Origin: Puniceicoccales bacterium Verruco_01
Lineage (GTDB): Bacteria > Verrucomicrobiota > Verrucomicrobiia > Opitutales > Oceanipulchritudinaceae
DNA: 64,000 nucleotides
Reading direction: 5' to 3'
Assembly (NCBI GenBank): GCA_001604565.1
Contig: LVBV01000018.1
Span: forward strand, 1-64,000
Part shown: positions 25,021-33,846 of the stretch, in pieces
Position numbering within the stretch: position 1 is the first letter of the stretch
How the letters are laid out: every line of letters starts with the position of its first letter
Notes under the pieces: generated by a model
Told to the model about the DNA's origin: nothing
The model's input: the letters and a program-made list of their open reading frames with translations, nothing else
Database searches by the model: none
Position numbers and translations under genes: made by a program

Positions 25021-26838
25021 ATGACCGAAATTTCCATCATACCGGACTGGACTCGAATCACGGGAAAAACTCCCGACGAACTGCGCATCGAACGGGAAAG
25101 CAGCCGTATCCTCGGCGAGCAGATGCTCGTCTCGGGAAAGACGGGGCTTGTCTGCGTGATTGCCTACGCACTGATGATCCTCGTGCTGCGGGCCGACGTG
25201 GCGGTCCTTGCCTGGTGCGCGGCAATGTGCCTTCTCTACGGAAGCCGGCACTACTGGCTTTCCGAACGACTGCGGAACAATCCACACTGGGCGGAGGAAA
25301 GCGTCTCGCTGAGGAAACTTGAGGCGAGCGTACTGGGCACGGGCATCGGATGGGGTATCGGGATCGCCCTCTTCACCTGGCCGGACCTGCCCCTCACGAG
25401 ACTGCCCTTTCTCCTTGTCGCGATGGGGATGCTGACGATTTGCGGGCCCCTCATGGCGGCGCATCCGCGCTACGGCATCGTCTTCACCGTTCCTCTGCTT
25501 GTCGGAACCATAATCCACCTGTACCGGATGGACCTCGGTCAGGTGTACTTCATCACCACGTCGATCATCCTCTGCGCGATCACGGCCTTCGCGCTGGTTC
25601 TCACCTTCGAGATTCACCGAGTTCTTCGGATCAGCATCGTCCAGCGGCTGGAGAAAGAGGCCCTCGTGGAAAGCCTCACGCAGGCCCGCCAGAAGGCCGA
25701 GGACATCGCGAAGAGCAAGAGCGACTTCCTCGCCAGCATGAGTCACGAGATCCGCAACCCCGTGAACGGCCTGATGGGCATGCTGGACGTCCTGCGCGAG
25801 ACCCATCCCACACGGGAGCAGGAGGGGTATCTGGACGTAGCCGCCAACAGCGCGCAATCGCTCCTGGCCCTGCTGAACAAGATTCTGGACTTTTCCAAGC
25901 TGGAGGTGGGAAAGCTGGAGCTGGAGAGCATTCCCTTCGACTGGATGAGCCTGACCGGCGAGACGGCGATGGTGAATCGCGTTCTCGCCTCGGAAAAAGG
26001 CATCGCCTTCCACCTGAGTTTTTCCGACACCGCGCCCGCCATCGTGCGGGGCGACCCCCTGCGCCTGCGGCAGATCCTGACCAATCTCCTTTCCAACGCC
26101 CTCAAGTTCACCGACGAGGGCTCCATCACCCTTTCCGTCGCGGCGGAGGACTGCCCCGACGGACGCCTGAAGCTCACCTTCTCGGTGAAGGACACGGGCA
26201 TCGGCATGGATGAGGCCACGCGCTCGAAGCTCTTTGAAAAGTATCGGCAGGCCGACGCCTCCACGAGCCGCCGCTTCGGCGGAACGGGGCTCGGCCTTGC
26301 CATCTCGCGGGAACTGGCGCACCTCATGGACGGGGAGCTTTCCGTGCAAAGCACTCCCGGGCACGGCAGCGAATTCATCCTCACCGCCCGCTTCGTGCGG
26401 TCGAGCGCGGCGGAACTGGCAGCCTCGGGCGGCGAGGCGGGAGAGAAGCGTTACGAGGCCCGCGTACTTCTTGTGGAGGACGACCCCGTGAGCCAGCGCG
26501 TGGCGACGATGATGCTCCGGCGCTTCGGCATCGCCGCCGTGATTGCCTCAAGCGGCAAGGAGGCCGTCCGCCTCTTCTCGGAAAGCCGCTTCGATCTGGT
26601 GCTGCTGGATTCGCGCCTGCCGGACATGGACGGCGAGGCCGTGGCGAAGGCACTGTGCGCGCAATCCGCCGCAAGGGGCTCTTCGGCGAAGGATTGCCCC
26701 ATCGTTTCCTTGAGCGGCGCCTGTCTGCCGGAGGACCACCAGAGGGCGCTCGCGGCGGGCGTGAAGGACTTCCTCGACAAGCCGCTCCGCAAGAAGGACC
26801 TGCGCCAGTGCTTGGAGAAGTGGCTCGGCGGCAGGTGA
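25021..26838 (+). CDS. hybrid sensor histidine kinase/response regulator
   Basis: 605 aa. Residues about 42-195 contain six hydrophobic membrane segments with no large periplasmic loop, so sensing is probably in the membrane. A short coiled coil (LVESLTQARQKAEDIAKSKS) leads to the HisKA domain with His242 in SHEIRNP. The ATPase domain has N (LTNLLSNALKF), G1 (DTGIGM) and G2 (GGTGLGLAIS) boxes. A receiver follows with acidic pair VEDD, phosphoacceptor Asp530 (LVLLDSRLPDMDG) and Lys in FLDKPLR. No Hpt or DNA-binding output is attached and no partner regulator is adjacent. Start ATG is directly preceded by no strong ribosome site. Confidence 0.93.
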   Translation: MTEISIIPDWTRITGKTPDELRIERESSRILGEQMLVSGKTGLVCVIAYALMILVLRADVAVLAWCAAMCLLYGSRHYWLSERLRNNPHWAEESVSLRKLEASVLGTGIGWGIGIALFTWPDLPLTRLPFLLVAMGMLTICGPLMAAHPRYGIVFTVPLLVGTIIHLYRMDLGQVYFITTSIILCAITAFALVLTFEIHRVLRISIVQRLEKEALVESLTQARQKAEDIAKSKSDFLASMSHEIRNPVNGLMGMLDVLRETHPTREQEGYLDVAANSAQSLLALLNKILDFSKLEVGKLELESIPFDWMSLTGETAMVNRVLASEKGIAFHLSFSDTAPAIVRGDPLRLRQILTNLLSNALKFTDEGSITLSVAAEDCPDGRLKLTFSVKDTGIGMDEATRSKLFEKYRQADASTSRRFGGTGLGLAISRELAHLMDGELSVQSTPGHGSEFILTARFVRSSAAELAASGGEAGEKRYEARVLLVEDDPVSQRVATMMLRRFGIAAVIASSGKEAVRLFSESRFDLVLLDSRLPDMDGEAVAKALCAQSAARGSSAKDCPIVSLSGACLPEDHQRALAAGVKDFLDKPLRKKDLRQCLEKWLGGR

Positions 26839-27052
26839 TCCGGGTTTTTCACGGCCCCTACTTGACGGTTCGACCACGCTCCCTGACGTTTTTTCGTGCG
26901 AGAAACCGCCGTGTATGACGGAATGGCTCCGCGTTACCCCACGCTACGCATCGCCCGCGTCCGCAGTCCCATTCGTCTGGATCGCAGGAGTCGCAAAGCC
27001 TCTTTCCGGCGAATCCCCTCCGCCCTGGAAACCAACCCTGAACCGAGTAACC

Positions 27053-28051
27053 ATGAAAACACTTCCGTTTTGCACCGCACTCTTTCTTGCGGGAGCCCTC
27101 GCCACACCGCTTTGCGCGGAGGACACCGTCGCCCCGGGCTCGAACCCGATCTTCCGCGACACATGGACCGCCGACCCCGCCCCGCTTGTCGTCGGCGACA
27201 CGCTCTACCTGTATTGCGGCCATGACGATGCACACGGGGACCAGATGTTCAACATGCCCGAGTGGCTCTGCTATTCGACAAAGGACCTCATCCACTGGAC
27301 GGCGCACGGGCCTGTGATGAAGCCGATCGACTACAAGTGGGCCATTCAGGACGCATGGGCGGCGCAGGCGGTGCAAAAGAACGGGAAGTTCTACCTGTAC
27401 ACCCCCGTCCGCAAGGGCGAACCCAACGTCTCGATGGCGATCGGCGTCGCGGTGTCGGAGAGCCCCACCGGTCCCTTCGTGGACGCGCGCGGCACGCCTC
27501 TTGTGACGGACGAAATGACGACGGGCCGCTCCGTGTGGAACGACATCGACCCGACGGTTTTCATCGACAATGACGGCAAGGCGTATCTCGCCTGGGGCAA
27601 CGGCAACTGCTACATCGCGCCCCTCAAGAACAACATGATCGAGCTCGCCGGGGAAATCCGTGAAATCCCCCTCTCCCACTACGTCGAGGGCCCGTGGCTC
27701 TACCGTAGGGGCGACCTATACTACATGGTCTATGCGGGGATGAACGAGGGCGAAAAGAAATGGGAGACCATCCGCTACGCCACCGCGAAGAGCCTCGAAG
27801 GACCGTGGGAGGACCGCGGTGTTCTGACGGGAACCACCCGCAACAGTTTCACCATCCATCCCGGCATCGTTGAATTCAACGGGAAATGGATCCTCTTCTA
27901 TCACGACGCGAACCTGACCCTGAACGGGGAAGGCGGGGCGCTGGGCCGCCGCGCCGTCTGCGCGGAATTTCTGGAATACAACGACGACGGCACGATCAAG
28001 CCGATCGTACAGACCGACGCGGGACTCTCCGCCGGCACTTCCTGTCAATAA
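27053..28051 (+). CDS. secreted GH43 family glycosidase
   Basis: 332 aa. Signal peptide 1-22 (LFLAGALATPLCA). A five-bladed propeller of glycoside hydrolase family 43, acting on arabinan or xylan side chains. The three catalytic acids are Asp41 (TADPAPLV), Asp166 (NDIDPTVF) and Glu212 (YVEGPWLY). One domain only. The ATG at 27053 opens the signal peptide; an earlier in-frame start gives no sensible N-terminus. The GH97 gene starts 20 bp downstream, so these two form an operon. Exact substrate cannot be told from sequence. Confidence 0.92.
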   Translation: MKTLPFCTALFLAGALATPLCAEDTVAPGSNPIFRDTWTADPAPLVVGDTLYLYCGHDDAHGDQMFNMPEWLCYSTKDLIHWTAHGPVMKPIDYKWAIQDAWAAQAVQKNGKFYLYTPVRKGEPNVSMAIGVAVSESPTGPFVDARGTPLVTDEMTTGRSVWNDIDPTVFIDNDGKAYLAWGNGNCYIAPLKNNMIELAGEIREIPLSHYVEGPWLYRRGDLYYMVYAGMNEGEKKWETIRYATAKSLEGPWEDRGVLTGTTRNSFTIHPGIVEFNGKWILFYHDANLTLNGEGGALGRRAVCAEFLEYNDDGTIKPIVQTDAGLSAGTSCQ

Positions 28052-28071
28052 CCGCGCCCAATCCTCCTTTC

Positions 28072-30009
28072 ATGAAACTTCCAGCGATCCTCGCCGCCTT
28101 GTTTCTCTCGGGCGCCGCCCTTTCCGCGTCCACACTCGCCAGTCCGGACGGCAGGCTCGCCGTGAAGCTGTCCCTTGAAGGCGGCAGGCTCTTTTACTCG
28201 CTGACCCTCGACGGACAGCCGATGCTGGAGGATTCGCCGCTCGGCCTTGAGACCTCCCTCGGGAGTTTCGCGGAGGGCCTGAGCGCGGAAGGAGCGCCCG
28301 CGACGCGCCGGATCGACGAGGAATACGACCTCCCGCACGGCAAGGTGGCGCACGTCCACTACGTCGCGAACGAACTTACCGAATCCTTCCGCAACACCGA
28401 CGGAAACTTGATGGAGGTCACCTTCCGTCTCTCCAATCGCGACGCGGCCTTCCGCTACCGGATTTCCGGTCCTGACAAGTGGCGCGTCGTCGTAACGAAG
28501 GAGAACTCCGGCTTCCGCTTCCCGGCAGAGGCCACGGCCTTCGCCACCTGGCAGGCCAAGGCGGGCGGCGGCTTCGCGGGGACCAAGCCCAGCTACGAGG
28601 AGGGATACGAGCTTGACGCCGCAATCGGCACTCCCTCGCCGACGGGTCTCGGCTTCACTTTCCCGGCGCTCTTCCGCGTGGGGAGTGACGGCTGGGTCCT
28701 CCTTTCCGAGACAGGGACAACGGGCCGCTACGCGAGCACGCGGTTATCCGACCCCACGCCGGAGGGCCTCTACACCATCGCCTTCCCCGAAAAGGACGAA
28801 AACGGCGGCATCGGCGAAAGTGCGGTTTTCGGCGCCCTGCCGCTCGAAACGCCGTGGCGGACGATCACCGTGGTGAAAACCCTTGCTGGAATCGTGGAAT
28901 CCACCGCCGCGACGGACCTTGTTACACCCCTGTACGAGCCCTCCCGCGATTACAAAGCGGGCCGCGCCACGTGGAGCTGGATCCTCTGGCAGGATGCGAG
29001 CATGAACTGGAACGACCAGGTCGCCTTCATCGACCTCGCCGCGAAAATGGGCTACGAATACATCCTGATCGACGCCTTCTGGGACGCGAACATCGGGCGC
29101 GAGAAGATGGCGGACCTCGTCGCCTACGCGGCCTCGAAAAAGGTGGGCGTCTTCCTCTGGTACAACTCCAACGGCGCCTGGAGCGACGCCTTCCAAACCC
29201 CGCGTGACAAACTCTCCCACGCGGCGGACCGCGAGAGGGAAATGGCATGGCTCGAAAAAATCGGGGTGAAGGGCATCAAGGTCGATTTCTTTGGCGGGGA
29301 CAAGCAGGTGACGATCGCCCTCTACGAGGACATCCTCACCTGCGCGAACAGTCACGGCCTGATGTGCAATTTTCACGGCGCGACGATCCCGCGCGGATGG
29401 GAGCGCATGTTCCCGAACTACATGACGAGCGAGGCCATCACCGCGTCGGAAAACCTTGTCTTCTCGCAAAACTTCGCCGATGGCGAGGCGGAGCGCAGCA
29501 CGATCCTGCCCTTCGTCCGCAATGCCATCGGCCCGATGGACTACGGCCCGGTATTCTTTTCCAAACGCTTTTCCCGCAGCGCCGATCATGGAAACGTCCG
29601 ACGCACGGGCATCGGCTTCCAGCTCGCCACCGCCGTCCTCTTCCAGTCGCCGCTCCAGCACTTCGGCATCACGCCGGACGACCTGACGCCCGAGAACGCC
29701 GACGCCCTCGCCTTCCTGAAGGGAGTGCCCGCCGCGTGGGACGAGACGCGCTATGTGGACGGCTACCCCGGTAAATACGCCGTCCTCGCCCGCCGCAGCG
29801 GGAGCGCATGGTACGTCGCCGCTACGAACGGCGGAAAGGAGCCGAAGGCCCTGATCGTCGCCCTGCCCTTCCTCGCGGGGAAGACCGTGACGCTCCTGTG
29901 TGACACGGCGGAGCTGACCGCGGCAAAAAAGACGCTGACGGTTCCCGCGGAGGGCAGCGTGACGCTCGCCCTGCCCGTCGGCGGCGGCGCGGTGCTCTTC
30001 ACGGAGTGA
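28072..30009 (+). CDS. secreted GH97 family glycosidase
   Basis: 645 aa with signal peptide about 1-20. The N-terminal super-sandwich runs to about 270, the TIM barrel about 280-560 and a C-terminal beta domain follows, as in family 97. Asp405 in GVKGIKVDFFGGD sits where retaining members carry their nucleophile (inverting SusB-type enzymes lack it), and Glu454 in YMTSEAITASEN is a candidate acid/base. Retaining alpha-galactosidase-like activity is therefore the best guess, as inference. The second gene of an operon with GH43; together they would trim arabinose and galactose branches of plant polysaccharides. Confidence 0.92.
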   Translation: MKLPAILAALFLSGAALSASTLASPDGRLAVKLSLEGGRLFYSLTLDGQPMLEDSPLGLETSLGSFAEGLSAEGAPATRRIDEEYDLPHGKVAHVHYVANELTESFRNTDGNLMEVTFRLSNRDAAFRYRISGPDKWRVVVTKENSGFRFPAEATAFATWQAKAGGGFAGTKPSYEEGYELDAAIGTPSPTGLGFTFPALFRVGSDGWVLLSETGTTGRYASTRLSDPTPEGLYTIAFPEKDENGGIGESAVFGALPLETPWRTITVVKTLAGIVESTAATDLVTPLYEPSRDYKAGRATWSWILWQDASMNWNDQVAFIDLAAKMGYEYILIDAFWDANIGREKMADLVAYAASKKVGVFLWYNSNGAWSDAFQTPRDKLSHAADREREMAWLEKIGVKGIKVDFFGGDKQVTIALYEDILTCANSHGLMCNFHGATIPRGWERMFPNYMTSEAITASENLVFSQNFADGEAERSTILPFVRNAIGPMDYGPVFFSKRFSRSADHGNVRRTGIGFQLATAVLFQSPLQHFGITPDDLTPENADALAFLKGVPAAWDETRYVDGYPGKYAVLARRSGSAWYVAATNGGKEPKALIVALPFLAGKTVTLLCDTAELTAAKKTLTVPAEGSVTLALPVGGGAVLFTE

Positions 30010-30031
30010 GTACGGTTTCCCCGTACATGAA

Positions 30032-30064
30032 AAGAGCGCGCCAGCGAAATATGCGCGCCCTTTT
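30032..30064 (+). terminator. terminator after the GH43-GH97 operon
   Basis: Stem AAGAGCGCGC / GCGCGCCCTT with one mismatch, 11-nt loop, then TTTT. Between convergent genes, so it may act on both. Confidence 0.65.
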
Positions 30065-30086
30065 CAAAAGACTTTCGCCTAGACAA

Positions 30087-30551
30087 TTACTTGCCGAGAG
30101 CGTCGATGACTTCCTTCGGGGCCTGCACCAGTTCCAGCAGGACGCCTTCGGAGCAAAGCGGAAATTCCTCGTTGCCCTTGGGGTGGACGAAGCAGATGTC
30201 GAAGCCGCTCGCGCCCTTGCGGATGCCGCCGGGGGTGAAGCGCACGCCCTTCGCGGTGAGCCACTCGACGCACTTGGGAAGGTCGTCGATCCAGAGACCG
30301 ATGTGGTTGAGCTGCGGCTCGTTCACCTTCGGCTTCTTCTCCGGGTCGATGGGCTGCATGATGTCGATCTCGACGGCGCTGGCGCCCTTGCCCATGCGCA
30401 GAACGTCCTCATCGACGTTTTCGCGCTCGCTCTTGAAGGTCTTGACGGTCTCAAGACCCATGATGCCAACCCAGAAGTTGGCGAGCTTGCCCTTGTCGAG
30501 GCCGCCGATGGCGACCTGCTGAATTCCGAGAACTTTGAATGGTCTGTCCAT
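30087..30551 (-). CDS. VOC (glyoxalase/dioxygenase fold) family protein
   Basis: 154 aa. The paired beta-alpha-beta-beta-beta modules of the vicinal oxygen chelate fold are visible: [20 protein letters not shown] with [10 protein letters not shown], then [19 protein letters not shown] and the closing strand [10 protein letters not shown], whose Glu is a likely metal ligand with His in LNHIGL. Glyoxalase-like proteins bind a metal and act on small thiol or keto compounds; substrate is unknown. Cytoplasmic, single gene, transcribed divergently from iorB. Confidence 0.85.
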   Translation of the reverse strand: MDRPFKVLGIQQVAIGGLDKGKLANFWVGIMGLETVKTFKSERENVDEDVLRMGKGASAVEIDIMQPIDPEKKPKVNEPQLNHIGLWIDDLPKCVEWLTAKGVRFTPGGIRKGASGFDICFVHPKGNEEFPLCSEGVLLELVQAPKEVIDALGK

Positions 30552-30738
30552 GATGTTTACGGGTAAAGCGCCATTCTATGACAGGCGGGCCCTCCGGTTC
30601 AAACGGAATTCGCGGAAAGCGGGTCCACCGGGTTCGGATCAACTATCTGACGGGGTGGTGACAACGCCTGAAATTCATACACGGAGGCACTTCTGCTTGC
30701 CCGTTGCCGGACAAAGGATAGTCTCTGCCGAATACCCC

Positions 30739-31215
30739 ATGAAAACGGTCAATGTCTTCTTTTGCGGCACGGGCGGACAGGGCGTCCTCAAAGCCGCCGA
30801 AATCTGTGCCGTCGCCGCGATGCGCGAAGGCTTCCACGTGAAGAAGTCCGAGGTGCACGGCATGGCCCAGCGCGGCGGCTCGGTGGAGTCGCACGTTCGC
30901 TTCGGCGCGGAGGTATTTTCCCCCCTCATCCCTGCCGGTCAGGCGGACGTGCTCGTCGGCTTCGACGGTGCGGAGGCCGCTCGCCTCAAGAGCATCCTCA
31001 AAGACGGCGGCAAGGACGTGACCCCGGCGCTTGCACAGGCGGGAAGCGTCATCACCTCGTCCCTCTTCATCAACACCTTCATGCTCGGAGTCCTCTCGAA
31101 ATTCACCCCGATTTCCGAGACATCTTGGCTCGCGGCATTGCACGAAGTCTTCGCCGGGAAGCAGGAGGCCGAGAACGAAAGGGTCTTCCGCGCCGCCCGC
31201 GAACTCGCAATCTAG
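30739..31215 (+). CDS. iorB: indolepyruvate/2-oxoacid ferredoxin oxidoreductase subunit beta
   Basis: 158 aa, a pyruvate-ferredoxin-oxidoreductase gamma-type domain. GTGGQGVLKAAEI is the conserved glycine loop; KSEVHGMAQRGGSVESHVR matches IorB. With the larger IorA (TPP and Fe-S subunit) it oxidatively decarboxylates aryl pyruvates to aryl-acetyl-CoA. IorA is not in the vicinity, although it usually is, and the protein is shorter than many IorB. The ATG at 30739 opens the Rossmann-like strand MKTVNVFFCG. Phenylacetate-CoA ligase and ACT genes follow, the usual partners. Confidence 0.88.
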   Translation: MKTVNVFFCGTGGQGVLKAAEICAVAAMREGFHVKKSEVHGMAQRGGSVESHVRFGAEVFSPLIPAGQADVLVGFDGAEAARLKSILKDGGKDVTPALAQAGSVITSSLFINTFMLGVLSKFTPISETSWLAALHEVFAGKQEAENERVFRAARELAI

Positions 31216-31300
31216 CGACGCTCCCGTTCACGGTTAAAGAATCCTGTTTTTTTCATCATTTCCCGCTCGTTCCCCGCGGACACCCCACTTACTCACCATC

Positions 31301-32602
31301 ATGATCTGGAAACCTGAATTCGAATGCGCCGACCCCGCTGACATCAGAACCCTCGCGGGCAAGCGTCTGCGCTCCCTTGTGGAATACGTCTGCGCGAACA
31401 ACCCGATCTACCGGAAGAAGCTGGCGGACGCCGGCGTGACTCCGGAGAAGATCAACTCGATCGCCGACATCGTGCGCCTGCCCGTGACGGTGAAGGACGA
31501 CCTGCGCGACACCTATCCCTTCGGACTCTTCTGCGTCCCCCAGAAGGACGTGGCGGAAATCCATGTTTCGAGCGGCACGACGGGCAATTATACGGTGGTC
31601 GGCTACACGAAGGCGGATCTCGCCCTGTGGTCGGACGCCGTGGCGCGTTCGCTCGCGGCCTCGGGTGCCAATCCGGGCGACCGGTTGCAGGTGGCCTACG
31701 GGTACGGCCTTTTCACAGGCGGCCTCGGCCTGCATTACGGCGGCCTCGAAATGGGTCTCTCGGTCCTGCCCATGTCCTCGGGCCAGACACAGCGGCAGCT
31801 CAAACTGATGCAGGACTTCAACTGCCGCGTCCTCGCCTGCACGCCAAGCTACGCCCTCCACATGGCCGAGGAGGCAAAGGAGCTCGGCTTCGATTTCTCG
31901 CAGACGAAGTGGAAGATCGGCGTCTTCGGCGCAGAGCCTTGGAGCAACGCCATGCGCCAGGAGATTCAGGACAAGTGGGGTCTCAAGGCCTACGATATAT
32001 ACGGTCTTTCCGAAATTTCCGGTCCCGGAGTCGCCAACGAGTGCGAGTACCAGGACGGCCTGCACATCTGGTGGGACGTGTTCTACCCGGAGGTGCTGAA
32101 CCCCGACACCTTCGAGCCCGTCCCCGAGGGCGAGCCCGGAGTGCTGGCCATCACGACCCTCACCAAGCAGGCGATCCCCCTCATCCGCTACGTGACGCGC
32201 GACGTGGTGACGCTCAACTACGCCAAGTGCCGCTGCGGGCGCACCTGCCCGCGCATCGGTCGCGTCACAGGACGCACCGACGACATGATCATCGTGCGCG
32301 GCATCAACGTCTTCCCCTCGCAGATCGAGCATGCCCTGCTCAAGATCGAGGGCACGCAGCCCTACTACCAGCTCATCGTCGATCGCAAGGCGGGCGGCAT
32401 GGACGAACTCGAGGTTCTCGTGGAGGTGGAGCAGAGCTTTTTCTCGGACAAGATCAGCAAGCTGGAGGCCCTCGCGGCCACCATCCGCCAGAAGCTGCAC
32501 GAAGCCCTTCTTGTCCACGTCAAGGTGACGCTCGTGGAACCCAAGACCATCGAACGCTCCACCGGCAAATCCAAGCGCGTCATCGACAGACGCAAGATGT
32601 AA
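31301..32602 (+). CDS. paaK: phenylacetate-CoA ligase
   Basis: 433 aa, the usual length. ATP/AMP-binding motif SSGTTGNYTVVGYT, second motif YDIYGLSEISGPG, hinge RTDDMIIVRGINVFP and the C-terminal GKSKRVIDRR are all present. It activates arylacetates to CoA thioesters, or works in the energy-yielding direction with indolepyruvate oxidoreductase during amino-acid fermentation. The cysteines in YAKCRCGRTCPR are common in this family. It lies 85 bp after iorB and 10 bp before the ACT gene, forming one operon. Confidence 0.94.
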   Translation: MIWKPEFECADPADIRTLAGKRLRSLVEYVCANNPIYRKKLADAGVTPEKINSIADIVRLPVTVKDDLRDTYPFGLFCVPQKDVAEIHVSSGTTGNYTVVGYTKADLALWSDAVARSLAASGANPGDRLQVAYGYGLFTGGLGLHYGGLEMGLSVLPMSSGQTQRQLKLMQDFNCRVLACTPSYALHMAEEAKELGFDFSQTKWKIGVFGAEPWSNAMRQEIQDKWGLKAYDIYGLSEISGPGVANECEYQDGLHIWWDVFYPEVLNPDTFEPVPEGEPGVLAITTLTKQAIPLIRYVTRDVVTLNYAKCRCGRTCPRIGRVTGRTDDMIIVRGINVFPSQIEHALLKIEGTQPYYQLIVDRKAGGMDELEVLVEVEQSFFSDKISKLEALAATIRQKLHEALLVHVKVTLVEPKTIERSTGKSKRVIDRRKM

Positions 32603-32612
32603 GGAGAAAGAC

Positions 32613-33032
32613 ATGTACACCAAACAGCTATCCGTTTTTCTGGGAAACAAGCCGGGACGCCTTCTGGAAGTCTGCCGCCTGCTCGGCAGGGCTGGTGTGG
32701 ACATCAAGGCGGCCAACATCGCCGAGAGCAAGGACTTCGGCATCCTGCGCCTCATCGTGGACAAGTGCGACGAAGCCCTCGCCGCGCTGAAGGCAGCCTC
32801 CTTCTCCGCCGAGTGCACCCCGATCGTGGCCGTGGAGGTTCCCGACCGTCCGGGCGGCCTCGCGCAGATTCTGGAAGCCATCGAGAAGGCGGGTCTCAAC
32901 ATCGAATACATGTACGGTTTCTCGATCCGCCATTCCGACGACGCCCTCATGGTCTTCCGCTTCGACGATGCGGAGAACGCGTCAAAGGCTCTCGCGGCGG
33001 CGGGCATCTGCATCGTCACCTGCGGGAAATAG
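32613..33032 (+). CDS. tandem ACT-domain protein
   Basis: 139 aa with two ACT domains, each beta-alpha-beta-beta-alpha-beta: residues about 4-68 (QLSVFLGNKPGRLLEVCRLL) and 71-139 (PIVAVEVPDRPGGLAQILEA). ACT domains bind amino acids; this type is regularly found with IorB and PaaK and probably regulates them in response to aromatic amino acids. The start has a good Shine-Dalgarno AAGGAG 9 nt upstream. It is the last gene of the operon, ahead of a strong terminator. Confidence 0.9.
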   Translation: MYTKQLSVFLGNKPGRLLEVCRLLGRAGVDIKAANIAESKDFGILRLIVDKCDEALAALKAASFSAECTPIVAVEVPDRPGGLAQILEAIEKAGLNIEYMYGFSIRHSDDALMVFRFDDAENASKALAAAGICIVTCGK

Positions 33033-33056
33033 CAGGCGATACTCCACTTCTCTTCA

Positions 33057-33088
33057 CGGCCCCGGACACATGCCCGGGGCCGTTTTTT
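33057..33088 (+). terminator. rho-independent terminator of the iorB-paaK-ACT operon
   Basis: Perfect 9-bp stem CGGCCCCGG / CCGGGGCCG, 8-nt loop, then TTTTTT, 24 nt after the stop at 33032. Confidence 0.93.
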
Positions 33089-33216
33089 GTCCGCCCGCCA
33101 CAATTGTGACGGACCGGGCCCTTGACATCACGATTGGGTTAATTTCTGATGACGAAGGCTGTTCCGGCACGGGCCGGGGTCAACAGACCGCAATTTCAAC
33201 ACCCTAGGGAGGGATC

Positions 33217-33843
33217 ATGTTCAAGAGTATTTTGCCGAAGGAGGTCGAATTTTTCGATTTCTTCGAGCAACACGCCGCGCTGGGAATCGAAGTCTGTCGC
33301 GAACTCGTGGCACTGAGCACGGAAGGTGGCGACATCAGCGCCCGCGCGGGACGCATCAACGAGCTGGAGGGCAAGGCGGACCAGATCACCCACCAGTGCA
33401 CCGACTCCCTGCACAAGACCTTCATCACCCCTTTTGACCGCACGGAAATCCACAGCCTGATCAAGCGGTTGGACGACATCGTCGATTCGGTGGACACCGC
33501 CGCCGCGCGCATGGTTCTTTACCAGCTCCACAATGTCCGTCCCGATGTGGTGGAGCTTGCAAAGATCCTTCTGGAATCCTCCGAGACGATCGCCGAGGCG
33601 ATTCACCTCATGCGCAACTTCAAGAATTCCCCGCAGATCGAGGAAAAGTGCGCACGGCTCCACAAGCTGGAGTACAAGGCCGACATGATCCTGCGCGAGT
33701 CGCTCGTGCGCCTCTTCAACGAGGAGCCGAACGCCGTACTCGTCATCAAGTGGAAAGAAATCTACGAACGCCTTGAGAAGGCCACGGACCGCTGCGAGGC
33801 GGTGGCCAACATCATTCAGGGAATCGTGATCGAGGCGTCCTAA
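33217..33843 (+). CDS. DUF47 (PhoU-like) phosphate transport regulator
   Basis: 208 aa, all helical, of the PhoU-like DUF47 family: FFDFFEQHAALGIEVCRELV at the start, then the E/D-rich metal-binding helices (ELEGKADQITHQCTDSLHKT, KLEYKADMILRES). These proteins accompany Pit-type phosphate transporters and are thought to modulate them. An AGGGAGG ribosome site lies directly upstream of the ATG. It is 3 bp from the pit gene, so they are coupled. TTGACA at 33122-33127 is a candidate -35; no Pho box was recognised. Confidence 0.93.
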   Translation: MFKSILPKEVEFFDFFEQHAALGIEVCRELVALSTEGGDISARAGRINELEGKADQITHQCTDSLHKTFITPFDRTEIHSLIKRLDDIVDSVDTAAARMVLYQLHNVRPDVVELAKILLESSETIAEAIHLMRNFKNSPQIEEKCARLHKLEYKADMILRESLVRLFNEEPNAVLVIKWKEIYERLEKATDRCEAVANIIQGIVIEAS

Positions 33844-33846
33844 GTT

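Noticed and set aside
24817-26364. 515-codon antisense frame over the histidine kinase
   Set aside because: It mirrors the kinase gene, has no domain and biased composition; the kinase has all catalytic boxes.
33100-33216. Pho box before the DUF47-pit operon
   Set aside because: No CTGTCAT-type repeats are found; only a TTGACA box.
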